Source of the DNA: Streptomyces sp. Ru62
GTDB taxonomy: Bacteria > Actinomycetota > Actinomycetes > Streptomycetales > Streptomycetaceae
Length of the DNA: 47,127 nt
NCBI RefSeq assembly: GCF_002920615.1
Contig: NZ_PQSU01000049.1
Coordinates: 1-47,127, forward strand
Direction: 5' to 3'
The translations under genes and the position numbers were made by a program. Below the pieces are notes generated by a model. It saw only the letters and a program-made list of their open reading frames with translations. It was not told where the DNA came from and did not search any database. Below are positions 7,123 to 14,122 of this stretch, piece after piece (positions within the stretch are counted from its first letter, which is position 1; the number at the start of each line of letters is the position of its first letter).

Positions 7123-7962
7123 ATGAAGCTCCGCAAGGTCACCGCCGCCTCGGCCGTCCTCCTCGCGCTCTCCGTGACCGCCACCGCCTGCGGCGGCGAC
7201 AAGAAGGACGACGGCGCCGGTTCCTCCGGCGGCGACAAGAAGATCACCATCGGCATCAAGTTCGACCAGCCGGGCATCGGCCAGAAGACCCCGCAGGGTT
7301 ACTCGGGCTTCGACGTCGACGTGGCCACCTATGTCGCCAAGAAGCTCGGTTACAACGCCGACCAGATCGAGTGGAAGGAGTCGAAGAGCGCCGACCGCGA
7401 GACCATGCTGAAGCGCGGTGACGTCGACTTCATCGCCGCCTCCTACTCGATCACCCCGGAGCGTCAGAAGCTGGTCGACTTCGCCGGACCGTACCTGCTG
7501 GCCCACCAGGACGTGCTGGTCCGCGCGGACGACAGCAGCATCAAGTCGCCGGCCGACCTGAACAACAAGAAGCTGTGTTCGGTCACCGGTTCGACCTCGG
7601 CGCAGAACGTCAAGGAGAAGCTCGCCCCGAAGGCGCAGCTCCAGCAGTACCCGACGTACTCCGCGTGCCTGACCGGCCTGCAGAACAAGGTGATCGACGC
7701 CCTGACCACGGACGACTCGATCCTCGCCGGCTACGCCGCCCAGTCCCAGTTCAAGGGCAAGTTCAAGCTCGGCGGTCTGAAGATGACCAACGAGAACTAC
7801 GGCATCGGCGTCAAGAAGGGCAGCGACCTCAAGGACAAGATCAACAAGGCGCTGGAGTCCATGGTCTCCGACGGTTCCTGGGACGCGGCCGTGAAGAAGA
7901 ACTTCGGCCCGGCCGGCTACAAGAACGAGCCGGCCCCGAAGATCGGCGACATCAAGAGCTGA
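7123..7962 (+). CDS. gluB: Glutamate-binding lipoprotein GluB
   Basis: A 279-residue periplasmic-type binding protein (SBP_bac_3) tethered to the membrane outer face as a lipoprotein. The signal peptide MKLRKVTAASAVLLALSVT ends in ATAC, with the lipidated cysteine near residue 23, followed by a Gly/Ser/Asp/Lys-rich linker. The ligand fold begins ITIGIKFDQPGIGQK, with FDVDVATYVAKKLGY and the ligand-contact pattern DFIAASYSITPERQKLVDFAGPYL. The ATG at 7123 is preferred to the one at 7114, because AAGGA then stands 8 nt upstream with good spacing. It is flanked on both sides by strong hairpins that probably allow more binding protein than permease to be made. Confidence 0.94.
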   Translation: MKLRKVTAASAVLLALSVTATACGGDKKDDGAGSSGGDKKITIGIKFDQPGIGQKTPQGYSGFDVDVATYVAKKLGYNADQIEWKESKSADRETMLKRGDVDFIAASYSITPERQKLVDFAGPYLLAHQDVLVRADDSSIKSPADLNNKKLCSVTGSTSAQNVKEKLAPKAQLQQYPTYSACLTGLQNKVIDALTTDDSILAGYAAQSQFKGKFKLGGLKMTNENYGIGVKKGSDLKDKINKALESMVSDGSWDAAVKKNFGPAGYKNEPAPKIGDIKS

Positions 7963-7975
7963 GGCAACGCCCGCT

Positions 7976-8005
7976 GGATGCGCCGTCCGTGAGGGCGGCG
8001 CATCC
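7976..8005 (+). terminator. GNRA-capped intercistronic hairpin gluB-gluC
   Basis: The stem GGATGCGCCGTCC / GGGCGGCGCATCC is fully paired over 13 bp (one G-U) and closed by the tetraloop GUGA, which is of the stable GNRA class. It stands 13 nt after the gluB stop and 32 nt before gluC. It probably attenuates read-through and protects the gluB mRNA 3' end. Confidence 0.7.
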
Positions 8006-8037
8006 GGGCATCCCTACACGCGAAAGCGCGGGAGATC

Positions 8038-8703
8038 GTGTTCGACTTTCTTGACGGTTACGACGTACTGGGCGCCTTCTGGACGACCGTGCAGCTGACG
8101 CTGCTGTCCGCCGTGGGCTCCCTGGTCTGGGGCACTCTGCTGGCCGCCATGCGGGTGGGTCCGGTACCGCTGATGCGCGGTTTCGGCACCGCCTACGTGA
8201 ACATCGTGCGGAACATCCCGCTCACGGTGATCATCCTGTTCTCCTCTCTCGGCCTCTACCAGACGCTGAACATCACCCTCGCCGCGAAGGACACCGACAC
8301 GATCAACTTCCGGCTCGCCGTGCTGGGTCTGATCGTCTACACGTCGGCCTTCGTGTGCGAGGCGATCCGGTCCGGCATCAACACGGTGCCGGTCGGCCAG
8401 GCGGAGGCCGCGCGGGCCATCGGCCTGAGCTTCTCCCAGGTGCTGTTCGTGGTGGTGCTGCCGCAGGCCTTCCGGGCGGCCGTCGGCCCGCTCACCAACG
8501 TCCTGATCGCCTTGACGAAGAACACGACCGTGGCGGCCGCGATCGGCGTCGCCGAGGCGGCCCTGCTCATGAAGGACATGGTCGAGAAGGAGGCCCAGCT
8601 GCTGCTGATCTCCGCGATCATCGCCTTCGGATTCTGCTGCCTGACCCTGCCGACCGGTCTGATCCTCGGCTGGGTGGGCAAGAAGGTGGCGGTGAAGCGA
8701 TGA
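8038..8703 (+). CDS. gluC: Glutamate ABC transporter permease GluC
   Basis: A 221-residue inner-membrane permease of the HisM/GlnP type. It starts at GTG after GGGAGATC and has about five hydrophobic segments. The cytoplasmic EAA loop, which contacts GluA, reads EAARAIGLSFSQVLFVVVLPQAFRAAVGPL. The amino acid permease signature RNIPLTVIILFSSLG is present in the N-terminal half. The stop overlaps the gluD start (ATGA), so the two permeases are translationally coupled, as expected for heterodimer subunits. Confidence 0.94.
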   Translation: MFDFLDGYDVLGAFWTTVQLTLLSAVGSLVWGTLLAAMRVGPVPLMRGFGTAYVNIVRNIPLTVIILFSSLGLYQTLNITLAAKDTDTINFRLAVLGLIVYTSAFVCEAIRSGINTVPVGQAEAARAIGLSFSQVLFVVVLPQAFRAAVGPLTNVLIALTKNTTVAAAIGVAEAALLMKDMVEKEAQLLLISAIIAFGFCCLTLPTGLILGWVGKKVAVKR

Positions 8704-9593
8704 GCTCGGTCCTCTACGACGCCCAGGGGCCGCGCGCCAAACGGCGCAACATCCTCTACACGGCGCTCTTCGTCGTCGCGTTCGCGGCCGTCCTCTGGTG
8801 GGTGTACTCGTCCCTGGACGAGAAGCACCAGCTGGACTGGGCGCTGTGGAAGCCGTTCTTCAGCGGCTCCGAGGCGTACTCGACCTACATATGGCCCGGC
8901 CTGCAGAACACCCTGAAGGCGGCGGCCCTGGCGATGGTCATCGCGCTGCCGCTGGGTGCCGTCCTCGGCATCGCCCGGCTCTCGGACCACATATGGGTGC
9001 GGGTCCCGGCCACGGTCGTGGTCGAGTTCTTCCGGGCGATCCCCGTCCTGGTCCTGATGATCTTCGGCAACGAGCTGTACAGCCAGTACACCGACGTCAG
9101 TTCCGACGACCGCCCGCTGTACGCGGTCGTGACCGGCCTCGTGCTGTACAACGCGTCGGTGCTCGCCGAGATCGTCCGCGCGGGCATCCTCGCTCTGCCG
9201 AAGGGCCAGTCCGAGGCGGCCATGGCGATCGGCATGCGCAAGAACCAGGTGATGCGCCTCATCCTGCTGCCGCAGGCGGTCACCGCGATGCTCCCGGCGA
9301 TCGTCAGCCAGCTCGTGGTCATCGTGAAGGACACCGCGCTCGGCGGCGCCGTGCTCACCTTCCCCGAACTGCTCGCCTCGGCGAACACCATGAGCGGCTA
9401 CTACGGCGCCAACACCATCGCCTCCTTCACGGTGGTGGCCGTCATCTTCGTGATCATCAACTTCTCACTGACCTCGTTCGCGAGCTGGCTGGAGGGCCGG
9501 CTGCGGCGCGGCAAGAAGTCCACCGGCGCGGTGCTCGGCGCCGACGAGACCGTGGACATCCCCGGCCACGCGGGTACGGGCACCGCGGCCTGA
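8700..9593 (+). CDS. gluD: Glutamate ABC transporter permease GluD
   Basis: A 297-residue permease, longer than GluC because of an N-terminal segment (about 60 residues with one TM, ILYTALFVVAFAAVLWWVYSSL) before the conserved core starting near TYIWPGLQNTLKAA. The permease signature FFRAIPVLVLMIFGNELY and the EAA loop EAAMAIGMRKNQVMRLILLPQAVTAMLPAIVSQ are intact. The start is ATG inside the ATGA overlap with gluC. The much longer open frame upstream is the shadow of gluC. The charged cytoplasmic tail ends GTGTAA. A perfect terminator hairpin follows 26 nt after the stop. Confidence 0.94.
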   Translation: MSSVLYDAQGPRAKRRNILYTALFVVAFAAVLWWVYSSLDEKHQLDWALWKPFFSGSEAYSTYIWPGLQNTLKAAALAMVIALPLGAVLGIARLSDHIWVRVPATVVVEFFRAIPVLVLMIFGNELYSQYTDVSSDDRPLYAVVTGLVLYNASVLAEIVRAGILALPKGQSEAAMAIGMRKNQVMRLILLPQAVTAMLPAIVSQLVVIVKDTALGGAVLTFPELLASANTMSGYYGANTIASFTVVAVIFVIINFSLTSFASWLEGRLRRGKKSTGAVLGADETVDIPGHAGTGTAA

Positions 9594-9619
9594 CGCCGGA
9601 TCAGACCCGAACGAGTCAC

Positions 9620-9653
9620 CCGGAGGCAGTGGCATGATCGCCACTGCCTCCGG
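9620..9653 (+). terminator. Terminator of the gluABCD operon
   Basis: A perfect 14-bp stem, CCGGAGGCAGTGGC / GCCACTGCCTCCGG, with a 6-nt loop ATGATC. No T-tract follows. Confidence 0.8.
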
Positions 9654-9770
9654 TCGCTTGACGCAAACTCTGCCAATGGGTTGCATACGTCGTGTGATCG
9701 TGCACCCCGCTTCACCTTCCTGTTCACTTGTCTCCGTCAAGGCATCGCCGCGAGCAGGGGGCGCCACACC

Positions 9771-11432
9771 GTGGACCCGGTGATCATCGTCGGAGCGGGG
9801 CCCGTCGGGCTCACGCTCGCCCTGGCGCTGGCGCGTCAGCAGGTGCCGTCCATCGTGCTGGACGAGGGTGTCGGCAAGGAGGAGCCCCGTCCGGCGCGCA
9901 CCGTCGTCCTGCGCGAGGACACGACCGCCCTGCTGGAGCGGCTGACCGGGGCCGCGCTCGGGCAGCAGGGCGTGCGCTGGGCCGGCTGGCGGTCCGTCAG
10001 GCGCAAGCAGGTGATGAGCGAGATCACCTTCGACGGGACCGAACCCGCGCCGCTGCACATCGCGCAGCATGTGCTCACGGGCCTGCTGCGCGGGGCCATC
10101 GCCATGGAGCCCCTGGTGGAGACGGCGGTGGAGAGCCGCCTGGACGCGATCGAGCAGGAGCGTTTCGGCGTCACCGCGCGCACCCGCGGCCCGCAGGGAA
10201 CCTGGTGGCGCGGCAGTTACCTGGTGGGCTGCGACGGTGCCCGCTCGACCGTGCGCAAGCTCCAGGACATCCGCTTCCCGGGCCGTACGGCGGTGGAGCG
10301 GCACGCGGTCGCCGCGCTGCGCACGGAACTTCCGTGGGAGGGTCGCGCGTTGCTCCATCGGATGCCGCCGTGGCGGTCGTCCGGGCCCTCGGCCGGGGAG
10401 GTGACCGCCCGCCCCCTCCCGGACGGCGTGTGGCGCCTGGACTGGCTGCTGCCGCCGGGCAAGGACCTGGTCACGCCCGAGATCCTGCTGGCCAGGATCC
10501 ATGAGACCCTCACGGGCTGGACGGACAGCGCCACACCGGCGTACGAGCTGCTCGACACCGGCGTCCACACGGTGCACCACCGCCTCGCCCGCCGGTGGCG
10601 CGCCGGCCGGGTCTTCCTCGCCGGGGACGCGGCCCACCTGCTCGGCGCGCTCGGCACCCAGGGGCTCGACGAGGGCCTCAGGGACGCCGACAACCTCGCC
10701 TGGAAGCTGGCCGCGGCCTGGCACCACGGCCCGCACGAGGCCCTGCTGGACAGCTACCAGACCGAGCGGCGCGCGCTGGTCGCCGCCCGGCTGCGCGCCG
10801 CCGACCAGGCGCTGCCTGTGCTGCGCGGCGGGGGCGGGCTGCGCCACATCGTCCCGGGCACGGCCCGCAACCACGACGCGCTCTTCACCGACGGTCATCT
10901 GGGCCGCGGTCCGCTGGGTGCGTCCGGCACGTACGCCGAGTCGCCGCTCGCACCCCCGCGATCGGAAGGGGAGATCCCGGTCGGCACCCCGCCCGGCGCC
11001 CCGGTCACCGACGTCCGGGTCACGGCGGAGGACGGGTCCTTCGTCCAGCTGCGCGACCGGCTCGGCCGCGGCGCGCTGCTCGTGCTGCTCATCGCGCCCG
11101 GTACGGGCGTCTGGGACCGCAAGCACTGGATGTCCGCCGGGGTCATGCCCCGGCTCGCGGCGGCCGTGACCGCTCTGCCGCACCCCGCCGAGCTCTTGGT
11201 GGCCGAGAGCTACCCGGGAGCGCCGGCGCACAGCGTGCTGCTCGTCCGCCCCGACGGCCATCTGGTCACGGCGCTGAGCGGGGTCCGCCCGGCCGATCTG
11301 TACGCGGCGGCCGAGGCCACGGTGGGAGGCGCGGCGCAGACGCGGGAGACGGAACAGACGGAGGAGGAGAGACAGGGGGACGGGGAGAAGGATCAGAAGG
11401 CGGCGGCGGAGGCCGGCTCGGGCGCACGCTGA
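9771..11432 (+). CDS. FAD-dependent monooxygenase (PHBH fold)
   Basis: A 553-residue class A flavoprotein monooxygenase of the p-hydroxybenzoate hydroxylase/aromatic polyketide hydroxylase group. It should use NAD(P)H and O2 to hydroxylate an aromatic ring. The N-terminal ADP-binding loop is VIIVGAGPVGL (residues 4-14). The DG motif is GCDGARSTVRK. The GD motif is GRVFLAGDAAHLLGALGTQGLDEGLRDADNLAWKLA, with D near 286 binding the FAD ribityl chain. A thioredoxin-like C-terminal domain (LGRGALLVLLIAPGTG onward) is followed by a hydrophilic Glu/Gln/Lys tail. The GTG at 9771 is chosen because the fold starts four residues later and GCAGGGGG lies upstream. The 30 upstream codons are not protein-like. 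It stands alone, not in a biosynthetic cluster, so the substrate is unknown. Confidence 0.87.
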   Translation: MDPVIIVGAGPVGLTLALALARQQVPSIVLDEGVGKEEPRPARTVVLREDTTALLERLTGAALGQQGVRWAGWRSVRRKQVMSEITFDGTEPAPLHIAQHVLTGLLRGAIAMEPLVETAVESRLDAIEQERFGVTARTRGPQGTWWRGSYLVGCDGARSTVRKLQDIRFPGRTAVERHAVAALRTELPWEGRALLHRMPPWRSSGPSAGEVTARPLPDGVWRLDWLLPPGKDLVTPEILLARIHETLTGWTDSATPAYELLDTGVHTVHHRLARRWRAGRVFLAGDAAHLLGALGTQGLDEGLRDADNLAWKLAAAWHHGPHEALLDSYQTERRALVAARLRAADQALPVLRGGGGLRHIVPGTARNHDALFTDGHLGRGPLGASGTYAESPLAPPRSEGEIPVGTPPGAPVTDVRVTAEDGSFVQLRDRLGRGALLVLLIAPGTGVWDRKHWMSAGVMPRLAAAVTALPHPAELLVAESYPGAPAHSVLLVRPDGHLVTALSGVRPADLYAAAEATVGGAAQTRETEQTEEERQGDGEKDQKAAAEAGSGAR

Positions 11433-11551
11433 AGGAGGGCCCGCTCGTACACCGGCCGCGGCCGCCGGCTCGCGCGCCGACCGTGCTCCGCAGAGGGCTC
11501 CCGTACGCGCCGGCCGCCCCCGCGCACCCCTGTCCACAAGGTGACACCCGG

Positions 11552-11581
11552 TTGACCGCGGTGCGAGGGCAATGCTGTACT
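11552..11581 (+). promoter_or_regulatory. Probable promoter of the leader peptide-CDO unit
   Basis: The -35 TTGACC (11552-11557), an 18-nt spacer and TGTACT (11576-11581) stand 7 nt before the GTG of the leader peptide, which would make the transcript leaderless. The -10 is imperfect. Confidence 0.5.
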
Positions 11582-11588
11582 CCGGATC

Positions 11589-11675
11589 GTGACCGACACC
11601 TGTGTGCTCCTGTGGCGGAGGGTCCATATGGACCTCGTCCGCTATGCGGGCTGCGTGTGTCGCCCGTCCTGCTGA
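11589..11675 (+). CDS. Cysteine-rich leader peptide upstream of cysteine dioxygenase
   Basis: A 28-codon open frame begins at GTG and ends TGA. Its middle reads RVHMDLVRYAG, matching the R-x-H-x-D-L-x-R core of the short putative leader peptides that precede sulfur-metabolism genes in Streptomyces. Its end is CVCRPSC, giving cysteines at positions 5, 22, 24 and 28. It starts 7 nt after a -10 element, so it is probably translated from a leaderless mRNA. The stop lies 67 nt before the cysteine dioxygenase start. The surrounding RNA can form alternative stems, two of them overlapping the Cys codons, as in ribosome-stalling attenuators. The Cys-responsive polycysteine leaders known in mycobacteria are the closest precedent. 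Function is inferred from position and composition. Confidence 0.7.
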   Translation: MTDTCVLLWRRVHMDLVRYAGCVCRPSC

Positions 11676-11716
11676 ATTCGCACCCCTTCCCTCTTCCGGG
11701 CGCCGTCGCGCGCCCG
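11647..11716 (+). promoter_or_regulatory. Mutually exclusive hairpins in the CDO leader
   Basis: CGGGC (11647-11651) can pair with GCCCG (11662-11666), flanking the codons for Cys22 and Cys24. GCCCG (11662-11666) can instead pair with CGGGC (11697-11701). CGGGCGC (11697-11703) can also pair with GCGCCCG (11710-11716), just before the AGGA at 11731. This 1:2, 2:3, 3:4 layout is that of an attenuator. Stems are short (5-7 bp) and were found by eye only. Confidence 0.4.
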
Positions 11717-11742
11717 TTCCGCGAACGCTCAGGACGGTGTAC

Positions 11743-12294
11743 GTGTCTGTCCCCTCCCCCTCCCCTTCCCTGCCCGCGTCCGTCTCCCCCGCCGCCGGCC
11801 CGGCGCCCACCCAGGCGGACCTCCTGGACTTCGTCCGGCGTACGGCGGCCGACGCCGAGCTGATCGCCTCGCTACCGCTCGATCCGGAGGGCCGCACCTG
11901 GGTACGGCTGCAGGGCCCCGGCGGCAGCGAGGCCTGGCTGATCGGCTGGCCGCCCGGTACCGGCACCGGCTGGCACGACCACGCCGACTCGGTCGGCGCC
12001 TTCCTCACCGCTTCGGGCGAGCTCACCGAGAACTCCCTCGCCGCCCGGCTGCCCACCGACGGCTGGAAGACCCTGGAGCTCACCGAGGGGGTGGACCGCG
12101 TACGCCGGCTGCCCGCCGGACAGGGCCGCGCCTTCGGCCGCCACCATGTGCACGAGGTGTTCAACGAGTCCCGCGAGCGACACGCGATCTCCGTCCACGC
12201 CTACTACCCGCCGCTGCCCCGGATCCGCCGCTACAGTCGCACGGGCCAGGTGCTGCGCCTGGAGCAGGTCGAACGCCCGGAGGACTGGCAGTGA
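11743..12294 (+). CDS. Cysteine dioxygenase family protein
   Basis: A 183-residue cupin of the type I cysteine dioxygenase family, which oxidises L-cysteine to cysteine sulfinate with Fe(II) and O2. The metal ligands are visible: H78 and H80 in WHDHADSVGAF, and a third histidine in the cluster RHHVHEVFNES (134-137). The family signature near the end reads ISVHAYYPPLPRIRRY. The GTG at 11743 has AGGA 8 nt upstream. The frame is open further but that part is the leader region. The last four bases overlap the rhodanese start (GTGA), so the two products are made together. A Cys-rich leader peptide upstream suggests control by cysteine supply. Confidence 0.88.
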   Translation: MSVPSPSPSLPASVSPAAGPAPTQADLLDFVRRTAADAELIASLPLDPEGRTWVRLQGPGGSEAWLIGWPPGTGTGWHDHADSVGAFLTASGELTENSLAARLPTDGWKTLELTEGVDRVRRLPAGQGRAFGRHHVHEVFNESRERHAISVHAYYPPLPRIRRYSRTGQVLRLEQVERPEDWQ

Positions 12295-12731
12295 GCGGCA
12301 CGATCGAGCAGCCGGGGACCAAGGGTGCGACGGCGGCACGGCCGCTCGGTATCGACGAGTTGCTGGAGCGCGTGCGAGCCGGCTACCGGCGCGTGGAGGC
12401 ACAGGAGGCGCATGAGGCGGCGCAGTCCGGCGACGCGCTCCTGGTCGACATCCGTTACGCCGCCCTGCGCGACCGGGACGGGCTCATCCCCGGCGCCGTC
12501 GTGGTCGAACGCAACGAACTGGAGTGGCGACTCGACCCCCAGGGCAGCCACCACCTCCCCGAGGCCACCGGCCACGACCTGCGGATCGTGGTGATCTGCA
12601 ACGAGGGCTACGCCTCCAGCCTCGCCGCCGCCTCCCTCCACCAGCTGGGCCTGCACCGGGCCACGGACCTGGTGGGCGGCTTCCAGGCCTGGCGTGCGGA
12701 GGGCCTGCCGGTGAGCCCGGCGACGCCCTGA
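12291..12731 (+). CDS. Rhodanese-like sulfurtransferase
   Basis: A 146-residue single-domain rhodanese, expected to carry persulfide sulfur on a cysteine and pass it to thiols or cyanide. The catalytic loop is VICNEGYASSLAA, with C103 first in a six-residue loop (CNEGYA). The structural motifs ALLVDIRY (49-56), DGLIPGAVVVERNELEWRLDP and LVGGFQAWRAEGLPV are all typical. It is translationally coupled to the cysteine dioxygenase by a 4-nt overlap. Together they suggest handling of excess cysteine and its sulfite or sulfide products. Confidence 0.9.
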   Translation: MSGTIEQPGTKGATAARPLGIDELLERVRAGYRRVEAQEAHEAAQSGDALLVDIRYAALRDRDGLIPGAVVVERNELEWRLDPQGSHHLPEATGHDLRIVVICNEGYASSLAAASLHQLGLHRATDLVGGFQAWRAEGLPVSPATP

Positions 12732-12770
12732 CCGGCACAGGGCACCTGACTCGGTGTCGGGCGCCCGAAC

Positions 12771-12809
12771 CGGCACCGGGCACCTGGAACAGGGGCGATA
12801 CCGGTGCCG
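12771..12809. terminator. Hairpin after the rhodanese gene
   Basis: CGGCACCGG (12771-12779) and CCGGTGCCG (12801-12809) form a perfect 9-bp stem with a 21-nt loop, 39 nt after the stop. It probably terminates the CDO-rhodanese unit. The 3' edge touches the FtsX-type remnant. Confidence 0.5.
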
Positions 12810-13020
12810 ACCGACGTGGCGAGCGTGTTGACGACGGCGATGACGGTGAAGGCCAGGACGAGCCCCATGGCCAGGTAGTTGACCTCGGCGTTCGTCTGCT
12901 GCCGATCGTCTTGAGGGTGCCGCCAGCGGTGACCAGAGCGGCCGCGCACATCAGGGCGAGGAAGGCGCCGAGAGACCCCGCCTTGCGGGCGCGGACCGAC
13001 TGCAGGGCATGACGCAGCAT
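12800..13020 (-). pseudogene. Remnant of an FtsX-type ABC transporter permease
   Basis: Two pieces of a FtsX/MacB-type permease are joined out of frame. The start (ATG at 13020) reads MLRHALQSVRARKAGSLGAFLALMCAAALVTAGGTL, which is the usual N-terminus with its first transmembrane helix. After about residue 40 the match moves to another frame: NAEVNYLAMGLVLAFTVIAVVNTLATSV, which is the C-terminal region of the same family (normally followed by the LVGATRRQ loop). Several hundred codons are missing between, and the C-terminus is lost too. No partner ATPase gene remains. This is a decayed gene, not an expressed protein. The rest of 12732-13222 holds only hairpins and a short copy of the recX end. 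Confidence 0.65.
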
Positions 13021-13206
13021 CAGGGACGGGCTCTCTTGCGGGGATGGGAGAGCACTGCGGCGGCCCGGCGTCTTGCGACGGGGGTCACCCCGACCGTCCA
13101 CGGCGGGGGTTGCCCTCACCCCTGGGTGCCCGTCAGCAGCCTCCCGCTTCTCGTCCTTCCTCTCTGAGAAGCAGCCAGAAGTCCCCGTCCCGATGAGCAG
13201 TCGGAA

Positions 13207-13220
13207 GCCCGGTCCCGGGC
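13207..13220 (-). terminator. Hairpin just after recX
   Basis: GCCCGG and CCGGGC flank a 2-nt centre, three bases beyond the recX stop in the direction of transcription. It is short, so at best a weak terminator. Confidence 0.35.
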
Positions 13221-13222
13221 CG

Positions 13223-14119
13223 TCAGAAGTCCCCTTCCCCGAGGAACTCCGTGTCCTCGCCCTCTTCCTCCAGGGCCTGGCGGACGACTCTGAGGGCCAT
13301 GCCCTCGGGGTAGCCCTTGCGGGCGAGCATGCCCGCGAGCCGGCGGAGTCGCTTGTCCCGGTCGAGGCCGCGGGTGGCCCTCAGTTTGCGGGCGACGAGT
13401 TCGCGGGCGGTCGCCTCCTCCTGCTCGGAGTCGAGCTGGGCGACGGCGTCCTCGATCAATGCCGAGTCGACGCCCTTGGTACGCAGTTCCCGGGCGAGCG
13501 CGCGGCGGGCGAGCCCCCGGCCATGGTGCCGGGACTCCACCCACGCGTCCGCGAAGGCGCCGTCGTCGATGAGCCCGACCTCCTCGAACCGCGACAGCAC
13601 CTCCTCGGCCACGTCCTCGGGGATCTCCCGCTTGTGCAGGGCGTCCGCGAGCTGCTTGCGGGTGCGCGGGGTCCCGGTGAGCAGGCGCAGGCAGATCGCC
13701 CGGGCCCGCTCGACCGGGTCCCCTGAAGACTCCCCTCGCTCGTCCCTCGCCGAGGGAGGGCCGCCTTCGTCCTCACCGGGCCCGGACGCGTCGCCGAACC
13801 CGCGCCGCCGGCCACGCCCCCGGCGACCGCCGCGCGCTCCCCCGGACCGCCCGGACCCACGACCACCGAGGGAACCGCCCCCGTACGGCTCGCCGCCCTC
13901 GTCCCCCGGGTCCGCGGCACCGCCGTCACCGTCGTGGCCGGCGGCCCCGTGGTACGCGTCATGTCCGCCGTACGCGCCGAAGCCGTCGCCCCCGGGTCCG
14001 CCGCCCCGGTGTCCGCCGTCACCGTCCGGGGCGGAGTCCGGGTGGCCGCCGGTGCCCCTCCCCCGTGGGGCACCGGGGGTGGCGTACTCGTACTCGGCCC
14101 AGTCGGTTCGTCGTGTCAC
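13223..14119 (-). CDS. recX: RecX regulatory protein with long N-terminal extension
   Basis: RecX binds RecA filaments and modulates recombinase and coprotease activity. The RecX domain occupies the last 165 residues of this 298-residue protein: AICLRLLTGTPRTRKQLADALHKREIP, then EEVGLIDDGAFADAWVESR, RRALARELRTKGVD and the closing KGYPEGMALRVVRQAL repeat. RecX is usually 150-200 residues. Here about 130 extra N-terminal residues are Gly, Asp and Arg rich, low in complexity and ending in an Arg-rich block (GGRRGRGRRRGFG). The gene begins 3 nt after the recA stop, so it is coupled to recA. Both recA promoters drive it. The extension may be a disordered nucleic-acid-binding tail (inference). Confidence 0.92.
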   Translation of the reverse strand: MTRRTDWAEYEYATPGAPRGRGTGGHPDSAPDGDGGHRGGGPGGDGFGAYGGHDAYHGAAGHDGDGGAADPGDEGGEPYGGGSLGGRGSGRSGGARGGRRGRGRRRGFGDASGPGEDEGGPPSARDERGESSGDPVERARAICLRLLTGTPRTRKQLADALHKREIPEDVAEEVLSRFEEVGLIDDGAFADAWVESRHHGRGLARRALARELRTKGVDSALIEDAVAQLDSEQEEATARELVARKLRATRGLDRDKRLRRLAGMLARKGYPEGMALRVVRQALEEEGEDTEFLGEGDF

Positions 14120-14122
14120 GGG

